From: Heliocidaris tuberculata
Lineage: Eukaryota; Echinodermata; Echinoidea; Camarodonta; Echinometridae
DNA length: 64,000 bases
Direction: 5' to 3'
NCBI GenBank assembly: GCA_025618425.1
Contig: CM046842.1
Location: forward strand, 35,889,951-35,953,950
Shown here: piece by piece, positions 1 to 10,400 of the stretch
Layout of the letters: each line of letters starts with the position of its first letter
Numbering within the stretch: position 1 is the first letter of the stretch
The notes under the pieces: model-generated
The model's database searches: none
What the model was told of the DNA's origin: nothing
The model's input: the letters and a program-made list of their open reading frames with translations, nothing else
Program-made: the position numbers and the translations under genes

Positions 1-1444
1 TCTCTATATATCTCTCTCTCTCTCTCCCCCTCTCTCTCTCTGTTTTTTTCTCTCTGTATACCTCCCCCCCCCCCCCCTCTCTATCTCTATCTCTTTCTCT
101 CTCTCTCTTAACTCTATCTCTCCGAGAGTTCAATCAGAGGTCTTCTCACAGAACTCGTTTGTAACGCCTTTGCCGTTAGATGGCGTTTCTTTTCAGAGCC
201 ATCTATTCATATCTTTGTGAATAGATGGCTCTGTTTCTTGTAGTCTCCCTCCTGTCGGGGGGAAAGAAAAAAAATGATAATCCGCGGGGGAGGGGAGTGG
301 GGGATGCTGCATTGTGCATTGTGCTGTAAAGAAACAATCTTCCATAGATGGTGAATCGTTTAATCTAGTAACACGGCAGTTCCAAATTGCTTGCTTTGAC
401 AATTCCTGTAATCAAACATTCTAAAATTTCTGATGTCGCGAAAGTTTCTTGTTTCACAGTTTTAATGTGATTTCTTTCTTGTAATTTATTCATTTTTAAT
501 GCTCTCAAAGACATGCTATGGTATAAATGAATGACGGAGACAAAGATACAAACACAATAAAAAAAATAATTTTCAAGAGTTCAATCTCTTATTTTCACAA
601 GAGAATAATTATAATTGGTTATTCATATAAAGAATCATTGTTTATCGATTGAAATGAAATGCGTAGGCTTACATGGCTATTAACCTGTCAACTGGAAACA
701 GGAAATGCATGTTAGATTTGTTCTCCAAATTGTTCCTCAATGTACATAGTCTCGTTTGAGACTATGTACATTATTTTCGTTTATTTACGATATAGAATTT
801 GAAAAAACTTGATCCAAATATTTGATGTCTTATAATTCCATTCAATACATATCCATTTTTTAAGGGGACGATGAACATGATAAATCCATTTTGTACAATG
901 CGTATCTCCATTAGAAATATTTTTAAATACCATTCCCATATTACCTACATGGGTAGATATATGTGACATCTTTGATTTTAAAAAGATGAAACAAAAACAA
1001 TAATTCCTTCTTGTTTACAAAATCAGTTGCCATCAATACCATTTTAAATAAACGTATAGCACATATATAGTGAGAAATAATAATATTAGTTGTACACCTC
1101 GTAGAGTGTCAAAGTCGAGTGGTATAAGCACTTGACTGGATATGTGAAGATCATGGGTTCGATCTCCGGTACGGCACTTATATCCTCGAGCAAGGCATTT
1201 TATTTACATTGCTCCTCTCCACCAAGGTGTTAAATGGTTACTCAATAGGATGCGAGTTGTGTTTGGATTAGCATGTACGCTTATAAAATGGCGCCTGACT
1301 GGAATGCTCCAGAGAGGAGTGGAAAGTGTGCACTGTATGTAAGGAATAGCAATTGAATTATGTAGTGCATAACCTATGAACATTGTATAATAAAATATTA
1401 TCAAAGAAATGAGCATCCCTGACAGTGTGGTGTGTGGAGTGAGT

Positions 1445-1477
<33 letters not shown>

Positions 1478-1560
1478 CAAAAGGTCGAAGGAGAGGGAGG
1501 GGCGGGTATAAGTGGGAGTTAGGGAGAGGAGAGCGAAAGAGAGAGAGGGGGACATTATGT
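1..1560. repeat. Degenerate repeat unit 1 with (TC)n / (GA)n ends
   Basis: First of three diverged copies of a unit whose landmark is CGCCTTTGCCGTTAGATGG (about 166-184), preceded by (TC)n and followed by blocks around 480-560 and 760-1100 that recur in unit 2. It ends in a (GA)n/poly-G tract at about 1440-1480. No gene is visible. Confidence 0.7.
1098..1290 (+). mobile_element. tRNA-derived SINE-like segment
   Basis: Contains an A-box-like GTCGAGTGGTATAAGCACTT and a B-box-like ATGGGTTCGATCTCCGG about 35 bases later. Next comes a GAGCAAGGCATTTTA...CATTGCTCCTCTCCACC tail domain typical of marine-invertebrate tRNA SINEs. It does not look like a functional tRNA gene. Confidence 0.55.
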
Positions 1561-1639
1561 GCAATTAAACAGCCCTTCGTTACCTAATTCTTCTACATGA
1601 AAGAAAGGGAAAGACAGTATCCTTTAGAAGTTTATACGT

Positions 1640-1646
1640 CACTATC

Positions 1647-1689
<43 letters not shown>

Positions 1690-3140
1690 TAATGTATCTC
1701 TACTTCTTCTCTACTCTCTACTCTATCTTTTCTCTCCTTTTCTCTCTTTTTATAGTATTATTTTCTTTATCTCTTTATCTCTATTATTTACTTCTGTTTC
1801 CATTCTGAGTCTCGTTTTGTATATTATTATCCCGTCTCTCTCTCTCTCTCTCTCTCTCTCTAAATCTCTAAATCCCCCTCCCCCCCCCCCCCCCTCTCTC
1901 CCTCTCTCTCCTTTTTTATCTTTCCGAGAGTCCATATGATTTATACTTAGTCTTCTCACAGATCGAGTTTGTAACGCCTTTGCCGTTAGATGGTGCTCGA
2001 CTGTTTATTTCAGAACTCCTGTCGGAAATTGATAATCCGCGGGGTGGGAGAGAAAAATAAATGCATTGTTCATTGCGCAGTATGAAACAATCTTCCAAAG
2101 ATGTCATATATCGTTATTAAATAGCAGCACGGCAGTTCCAAATTGAAAGGCTGCCATTTCATTTATTTTCATAGTATTTTACGTCATTTTTATCTTATAA
2201 TGATTTTTTTTTAAAAACTAATGTCCCTTTGGAATAAATGAACGACGGAGGCAACAATATATAAACCATCGCACAAATAGTCTATAGTTTACAAATAGTT
2301 CAATCTATTGTTTTAAACATTTACAGATAACATATTTATACCTAACATAATGTGATTGGTTTTTCACGTATCAAATCATTTGTTTATGATGAAATGAAAA
2401 TGTGCACATGTCCATGAAACTGTTAATAAGAAACAATTAAGAAAAGCATACATGTTCTATTTATTCATCCACCGTTTGAGATTATCTACTTTATATTTTG
2501 TTTTACGCATTATAGAAATTGCCGAAACTTGACACAAATGTTTGAATTCTTAAAGACTCCATTTCATATATATCCATTCTTTATTAAGGGGATGATGAAA
2601 ACGATAAATCCATTATGTAAAAAACGTATCTCCATTGATACGTATCTCCATTGATATTGTCAAATCGCATTCCTATACCTACATGAGTAGAGATATTTAA
2701 GATGCTTTGATGACATCTTTGATTGATCTCTGTGTTTAAAAGATGAAACAAAAGCAATCATTCTTTCTTGCTTACAAAATCAGTTGTCATCCACACCAAT
2801 TAAAAAAAACGTACATAGCACAAAGTGAGAAATAAGAAGATTAATTGCACACCTCGTAGAAGTATCTTAGTTGACTGGAGATGAGAAGGTCATGGGTTCG
2901 ATTCTCGGCATGGCACTTAAGTCCCTGAGCAAGGCATTTTATCTGCATTGCTCCTCTTCACCCAGGTGTTATATGGGTACTCGATAGGATGCAAACGTCA
3001 TTGTAGTTGGATTAGCATAATGTGCGCTTGTAAAATGGCTCCTGGCGAGGAAGCAAAGCGACCGAGCTGTAGAATATTTTCACAATCTAACCCCGAAAAC
3101 TGTATTTCTAATGCATCTACCATTGGGGGCGTATAATCAT
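1640..3140. repeat. Degenerate repeat unit 2
   Basis: Second copy: (TC)n and poly-C to about 1915, the CGCCTTTGCCGTTAGATGG landmark near 1975, then the same order of blocks as unit 1, including the tRNA-like segment at about 2852. Identity is patchy, so the duplication is old. Confidence 0.7.
2852..3040 (+). mobile_element. tRNA-derived SINE-like segment, second copy
   Basis: Same layout as the segment at about 1098: B-box-like CATGGGTTCGATTCTCGG at about 2892, then GAGCAAGGCATTTTATCTGC and a CATTGCTCCTC block. Part of degenerate unit 2, so it probably duplicated with its surroundings rather than inserting independently. Confidence 0.55.
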
Positions 3141-3216
3141 TAATGATTATATGTTTTCTTCATTTTCTCTTTTTCTCTCTCTCTCTCTCTCTCTTTTGCG
3201 TTTTTTTTTTTTTTTT

Positions 3217-3482
3217 GCGCCCCTAAAGTGCCCCCTCTCCCGTAGATACGCCTCTTGGTGCTGCTATTTGACCACGAGCGCGCAGTTACAGAAATCTGAG
3301 CCAATTTTCTTAGAGTTCTTGCTTTATCTTCGGCAAGTAGTTTTTTTTTTTTTACGCCCCTAAAGTGCCCCCTCTCCCGTAGATACGCCTCTTGGTGCTG
3401 CTATTTGACCATGCATGAGCGCGCAGTTACAGAAATCTGAGCCAATTTTCTTAGAGTTCTTGCTTTATCTTCGGCAAGCAGT
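3217..3482. repeat. Two tandem copies of a ~136-bp unit
   Basis: Copies start at about 3217 and 3353 with CGCCCCTAAAGTGCCCCCTC. They continue nearly identically through the CTCTTGGTGCTGCTATTTGA block to TTTATCTTCGGCAAG, separated by a poly-T tract. The second copy has a four-base ATGC addition. Confidence 0.85.
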
Positions 3483-4259
3483 TTATTGAACATGGGCCCT
3501 GTAACCATGGTAACATAAAGATCAACTTACAATTTCGCATTGTATCTTTCTGTAATATAAAATGAATAGTAATGGTACTGTTTATTGTAAAGGTACGATT
3601 GATTGAAGGAGACACAATGCATGGGGGATACTATTAATAGGCCGTTTTCGTAATGTATTCAAATTTATTAGCCTAGTAACAAACTATTAGATTCACCTGT
3701 AAGAAGCTATTCTTGTTTCAATAGTCAGAATGTGAATTGCATGTATTAGGCGTTGTTATATAGGGTGGAAAAACATTTACATTTATGTATCTTATAACAC
3801 ACAGGTAGGTGAGTACATGTAGGACCTTTGTTTCGTCATGCATCTTCATTTGTTATTCATTTGAATTATTGTAAAGTTACGATTGACTGAAGAAGATATT
3901 TGGGGGAGATACGATGAACTGTGAGGAGATGTAAATTATCGTAATTCTTTTCATGTAACATCAGGGTCATGGTCCCATAACTTAGATTCGAGATTATTTT
4001 AGAACGCATGTTTACAGTGAAACTCTATAAATAGTGTCAGATGCACTACACAGAAGAGCTTTATATCATACTACCAGGTATATATTATGAATTGCATTAT
4101 TTACAATGGCAAGGTAGAGGCCTAACACTGTCATTTCTTCTCTTTCTAGATCAACGTTTGTTGTCTTTCTAGGTCCATCCTCGTAATTTCACCCTTTATA
4201 TATTTTAATTTCTACTCTCATCCTTGTTTCTTGGTAGCTTGTTCCTATCTGATTATTAC
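3483..4259. other. No gene seen
   Basis: AT-rich sequence between repeat units. A duplicated short phrase (TAAAGGTACGATTGATTGAAG near 3588, similar near 3871) suggests a further weak tandem repeat. No open frame worth reporting. Confidence 0.5.
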
Positions 4260-4668
4260 CAGCCCTTTCAAATGTTGAATTTTTGTCTTTCTGTCTCTGT
4301 CTCTCTCTCTTTCTGTCTCTCTCTCTATGTCACTGAGTCTCTTTCTTGGTATTTGTTCTTTCTGTTCTCTATTCTGTAAGCATCCTCCTCTCTTTCTCTC
4401 TCTCTCCCATTATTTCTCCATCTCTTTATCATTCTGTCTTAATTTGCTTCTGTCCCCACTCCGAGTCTCTGTTATCTCTCCCACTCTGTCGTGATAAATC
4501 TCCCTCTCTCTGTATATAATGTCGCCCTGTATTATTTTTTACTTTACCTTGCCTCTCCTTATCCCTCTCTTACGTATTATATTCTCTATCTATTTATCTG
4601 TATCATTTGCTTATATTTCCACTCCGGGTCTCTTTTTGTATATCATTTTCTCGTCTCTATCTTGATAT

Positions 4669-4701
<33 letters not shown>

Positions 4702-5600
4702 ATGTATCTCTTCTCTTTCTCTCCGTATACCTACTCCTACCCCCCCCCCCAGTCACTCTAGCTATCTGCATTATTATCACCACTCTGATTGTCTTTCCTT
4801 CTCCTACCCCCCTTCTCTTTCTCCACTTTATCTTTCCGAGAGTCCTTTCAGTAATCCTTCACAAGGAACTCGTTTGTAACACCTTTGCCGTTAGATGGCG
4901 CTCGACTACGTTTCTTGTAACTCCCTCATCATCCTCCTGTTCATTGTGCATGGAACAATCATTATTATACAGTAGCACGGCAGTTTCAAATCGATTGTTG
5001 TATAAAAGGCTGTCATTTAACATTAGTTTAATTTCACAGTCTTTATGTCATTCCTTGTAATTCATTACTTTCTTATTGGTTTCCGAGACATGCTATGGCA
5101 TGAATGAATGACGGAGACAAAAATGCAAAGAAAATCAAGCAAAAAAATTGATGGCGTTTGTAAACAGTATAATCTCTTATTATAAACATTTACAGATGAT
5201 TATGTACTAAATATCTAAATCATTGCTTATTGATGAAATAAATTCTGTAGATGGCCATGAATGAGTCAATAAGAAACAATAGATCTATTTTCAATTTTGT
5301 TCATTCACTATTTGAATTTATTATAATCATCGTTTAGTATATTTCCTTCTTGCTGTCTAAAGCTTCATTTGAAGAACAAAAATGGTGTCCATTCTATCTT
5401 GAACGACATAATGACAATGATAAAACCATTGTGATACATATTTACATTATATTTTCAAATCCCCCAATCGCGTTCATGGGGGAGAGGATATGTGACATTT
5501 CTGATTTAGTCTTAAATAACTCTGTTTACAACAAATGAAACGAACTTTCGTTTGCATATTATGGTTATATACAATAACACAGACTATTTTGCTTTTGAGA
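4260..5600. repeat. Degenerate repeat unit 3
   Basis: Third copy: (TC)n from about 4270 to 4700, poly-C at 4741, the CCTTTGCCGTTAGATGGCGC landmark near 4881, and the GACATGCTATGGCATGAATG block near 5086. It appears to lack the tRNA-like segment of units 1 and 2. Confidence 0.6.
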
Positions 5601-6950
5601 GAATGAAAGGAAACTTGCACTAATTTGCCAATACTACATATTAATGGCATCTGCCCAACGATTTTGGTGTCATGTTCATTATGCTATCAACCCTGCATGT
5701 TTTTATGAAGACTAATTTTGAATATATGTTGATGAACAAAAATCCTTACTTAATTCTCCTTGCTTATTTACAATTGCAATCCTGACCAAAGATACCATTG
5801 CATATTGAGCTAGCGGTATACCCCCATCGTGTATAGATTGTACATAATCGATGACTTTGTTTTCAGAATGTGAGTAACTTGACTGATCTTATCAAAAGGA
5901 AAACATCCATCAGATTCATGTATGCCTACATAAATATTTCTTAACGTTTATTTACAGTTGGAGCAGTAGGATACGTTGATATGAAATGAATGGCTTAAGA
6001 TCGTAGCACACTTGGAGAGACATTTGTCATATGAATTGATTGGGTCGCTAAACCTGTCATTTGACATATTACTATCGATGATGTACATCATATATCTTGA
6101 TTAATATATTCTACTCTTTGGTGCACAACTCATCCATTATTAGGAACATAATCTCATATAAACATTACTAAGAACTTAATGACCTCACAATAAACGTTTA
6201 TTAAAGTTTACAATTCTACTACATCGGCAGATGTTATCAGAATTAAATCAACACTTACTGTACCATTGTGCCATTTGGCACAGTCACTACACACAAATCC
6301 CATTGACGTGGCAAACAAAGAGTTAAAAGCTACACAAGTTATAAACTGAATTATATCACATATAACTATGAGTTATCCACAACGCTCTTGTATCTTTCCC
6401 ATGAACTCTGTTTGTTTTTCTCAATAAAATGAATACAAGCTTATTTACAGTTCTTTAAATAACGGTATTCTAGTCGCAATTCTATACATAGTTTATGATC
6501 ATGATGATGATAATTATGAAACAGACTTTTATACATGTATATGTAGCTGCATTATTATATACATATTCATATAGATAACATCCATTCATCTAATGAACTT
6601 TATTATGGAAACAAGTATTGTTGAGTACTTATGGTGAATAACATATTTGTAGAAGTTGTGACAATGATTACAAATCATTTCTAACCATTTACACGACCAA
6701 TATCGATATACATGTAAAGCACGCATGACTTATATGTCGATTCGAACAATATCAAATCCTACAAAGTCCAACCAAAGTGAGACAAAATATTTTAAATATT
6801 GCACTAAAAAAGCAAGGTCCCCACGCAATTATGACACATTTGATACTACTACCATGACTACTATTTCTACTACTACTGATAATAATTACAACTACTACTA
6901 CCACGACTGCTATACTACTACTACTACTACTACTCCTCCTCCTACTTCTA
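5601..6950. other. AT-rich DNA downstream of the NLR 3' end, no gene seen
   Basis: No splice-bounded or conserved reading frame on either strand. The minus strand has an AATAAA at 6604-6599, a conceivable polyadenylation signal for the NLR gene. It lies about 850 bases past the proposed stop, beyond the microsatellite, so the link is speculative. Confidence 0.4.
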
Positions 6951-6953
6951 TTG

Positions 6954-7212
6954 CTTCTTCTTCTTCTTCTTCTTCTTCTTCTTCTTCTTCTTCTTCTTCT
7001 TCTTCTTCTTCTTCTTCTTCTTCTTCTTCTTCTTCTTCTTCTTCTTCTTCTTCTTCTTCTTCTTCTTCTTCTTTCTTCTTCTTCTTCTTCTTCTTCTTCT
7101 TCTTCTTCTTCTTCTTCTTCTTCTTCTTCTTCTTCTTCTTCTTCTTCTTCTTCTTCTTCTTCTTCTTCTTCTTCTTCTTCTTCTACTACTACTACTACTA
7201 CTACTACTACTA
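6954..7212. repeat. TTC microsatellite followed by TAC repeats
   Basis: About 230 bp of almost pure TTC (GAA on the minus strand) with one interruption near 7071, followed by about nine TAC triplets to 7212. Open frames of poly-Ser/Phe/Leu/Lys here are artefacts of the repeat. Confidence 0.97.
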
Positions 7213-7451
7213 TTGTTATGTTTATACGGTAAATGATAATAGTAATAACAATATCGAAAATACTTCAAATAGATAAACAATGTGGATGGTCAGCAATGCA
7301 TATTCCTGTTTAGTATATCATTATGCAAACCTGTGGTAAAATAGTCGCAACTTAATTCATCCTTGTAGTTAACATTCACCGTGATGTATATCAGGTATGG
7401 TCTGATGTACCATGTCAGCTTCCCAGAGCAGTGCTTAGTCATCATTGTAGC

Positions 7452-7499
7452 TCAATGAACGCGAGGAATGCTGTAACACAGCTCATATCCACCGTCATC
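7452..7499 (-). CDS. Proposed terminal coding exon
   Basis: A good acceptor (cttttgcag at 7500) follows the phase-0 end of the linker at 12916. The next bases read DDGGYELCYSIPRVH and then TGA at 7454-7452. It is the closest downstream acceptor I found that gives a short in-frame end. Joining it makes the coding length an exact multiple of three. No paralogue exists in the window to test it. A different 3' end, or a further exon outside what I can recognise, is possible. Confidence 0.4.
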   Translation of the reverse strand, partial: DDGGYELCYSIPRVH

Positions 7500-10400
7500 C
7501 TGCAAAAGAAGACAGATGTTTTTACAATGAGATAGAGTGTGTCTTCAACAACATGGAAAAGGTGTCTTATTCAGATATCCAATGGCTGTTCCCATCAAAT
7601 AATATAATATATATTAAGCTCATGGTAACGATGCATGTTGTTTATGAAAAGTCCTTCCCTAGACGCATTTTATATAGAATTCAAATAATCTGTCCCTGCA
7701 CGGGTCTAATGAATATTTATGAATAAAGAAACATTGTACTGGGCTATTTTCTTTCCAGTTTATCCGGGTTTTTCATTTGCTATATGAGCCACAAATGGGC
7801 CGATGGTATGAAGTCGCTTCCGAGAAACTAAAAAATTATATCGAAGCTACGTCGGAATTACTAATAAACTATACCAGCATTATTCTAAAAATGTTGAAAC
7901 AGATAATCTCTGACATCTTCCCTTCACCAAATTACACGATTATTATTTTTTAAAATCTTCATTTACTGTTGTGACTACCAATACAGACAAATAAGCTTAC
8001 ATCATAGGAAAACATGGGGGTCTTATTTCAGTGGCGTGGCGTGAGAGGACAATGGCATTAATGGGGGTGGGGTGTCACCAATCTTACCAAGTGAATGAAA
8101 TGCGAATTAAGAAGGCCACCCGATAGATGAGGTTGGCTATAAGTGTCATTTCTTGTTTTGTTTCACTTTCCTTTCCCCTCTTTCTCGATTTGACTTTCCA
8201 TTTTCAGTTGTTTCACCGTGTCATCAGTGAACGTGCCGTACCCCTTGTCCCCCATCAGTGGTGCAGCTAAATTAGGGCACGGGGGCACGTACCCCCCCCC
8301 CCCCCTTCAAAGGGATTTAAAAAAAAACAGCAAAGGATGAAAAAAAAAAAAAAAAAAAAAAGACAGGAAGCAGCGAAAAAGACGAAAAAAGGAAAAATGA
8401 TGACCCCCTTCCGGCACCAGCCCCCCCCCCCTCCATTAGTGACCTAGTAAATTTGCACTAAATTTTCTAAGTAAGACCGGTGCCACCTCCCCCCCCCCCC
8501 CCTCCATGATGCAAGTGCCCCTTTAATGGCTGGACCCACGCTTCGCCACTGTCTGTGTCCTCCCAAATGTTTAATGTTATAGTAATGTAGGATATTATAG
8601 TCAAATTAGATTCATAAAACAATACCCCCCCCCCCCCCGGAAAAAAGGTGCTCCGTGCGAAAGATAGAACCGGAATTTTTTGAAATTCAATTTCTTATTC
8701 GCACCCCCCCCCCCCCCCCCAGCCCGAACGCTTTGCTTGCGCAATCCGACCGCCCTCCCAAAATAAAAGGAAAGTCAAGGGAGTGAGTACATGTACATGT
8801 AATAACGAAGCGAACACTAACATAGAGCAACGAGTCAAAACATGAGTTAAGACAAATCAATTTGTGTCACATGCATAGGGGTAGTAATGACAATAAAGAA
8901 ATAAAAAGTGAACATGGAATAAGAAAATAAGTAGATAATAAATTTGAATCAGAAGAACATACTATGTAGCAATATTTTGCTTTTTTTGTAGTGCATCTGG
9001 TGTGCGGACAGAGAAATAAACAATTGAAAACAAATGAGACAGACAAAATGAGTCGAAAATTAAAAAATAAAATAATAATAATCAAAACAAATATGAAGAA
9101 ACTGGTTGAAAAACGGTGAAACAGACGAAGGTGGTTTAACAGGAAAAAAAGAAGATAAAGAAAACACTGACGACAAAAATAGGCCGATAAAAAATGAAGC
9201 AAAATACTGAAAGCCATGGCAAAAGTTAGCGTTTTCATGGACATTAAAGCCCGGTGCACCCTGCACAATCTGGCAGTGATCCGCCTGCTCTGCGACTGTG
9301 AGCCCAATCGGATCGCAGTCGCAGGACATCGCAAACTGTTCCACTAAAACCTGTATCCGATGTTTTGCAGCGCATGCGTACTTTGCATCGGAGTACCGTA
9401 ACCATTTTCATCATGTCCTGTATATTATATCAATTGAGAGGACAAGTATCTTGTCTGAAAATAACATTGATTTACAAAACAAATTGGGCTGTTTTACAAC
9501 CGGGAAAAGGGTACGTACATGTATCGTTTACACCAGATATCTATATATTTTTCTGTTAACAGTCACAAGACACATTCCTGAGAGAAAGCGGGGTAGGAAT
9601 TAAAACTAAAAGATGAGGACGAGGGTATATGAGAAAGAGGATGCCGACATGTCTGCTGGGGGATGGAATCGATCAAGCGGAAGGGGGATGGAGAGTAAAG
9701 AATAAGGGATTAAGAGAGAATGAAAGAGAGAGAGAGAGAGATAGGGAGAGGGGGAGTGGGGCTGTAGCTATAGTTATTAAGGAGGAAATGAGAAAGATGG
9801 AGTAAAATGAAGAGAGTCAGATGAAGGGAATGAGAAAGAGTGGACAAGAAATGGAAGAGGGGAAAAGAATGGCGGAAATGAAAGAAGAGAAATAAGAGGG
9901 TAAAACTGAGACATGAAAAAGTAGAGCGGGAGTAAAGAGGGGCGGTGGGGGGGGGGGGGGGGGGAGACTGAGAGTAAGAGAAGAAAGAGGGAAAGATGCA
10001 GGCAGGTCCCATGTTGTAGAAAAGTAGCATTGAGCCGAGAAGGAAAGCAAGAAAGAAGGAAAGAAGACCCCCCACCCCCACCCCCCAAAAAAATAATAAT
10101 AATAAATAAATAAATAAATTGATAAAAAAATAAATGAAAAAATGTATATATTTTTTAAATAGATAAATAAAATAAACAATAATAATAATAACAAGTGAAT
10201 GAGTAAATTACGCAATGCGTAATAAATGTCCCCGCCGGTAGTGCAGATCTGTGGAAATTAACTAGCCTGAACCTTAAAACTTCAGTGAAAAACTTTAGTG
10301 AATAAAATAATAATGTTACTGCATGCAAAAGAAGAGAATACCAACAATGCATGTATACAACTGAAATATAAAACATGAAAACATAATGAACCTTCAGCCA

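Noticed and set aside
1098..1170. tRNA gene
   Set aside because: A- and B-box-like words are present, but I could not fold a convincing cloverleaf, and the SINE-type tail follows.
6725..7280. 183-codon plus-strand and 110-codon minus-strand frames rich in Ser/Phe or Arg/Lys
   Set aside because: Direct translation of the TTC/TAC microsatellite; no protein features.
9060..9344. 94-codon minus-strand frame with MEQFAMSCDCDPIGL
   Set aside because: The N-terminal part looks non-random, but there is no acceptor/donor pair in a fitting phase and no paralogue; the rest is low complexity.
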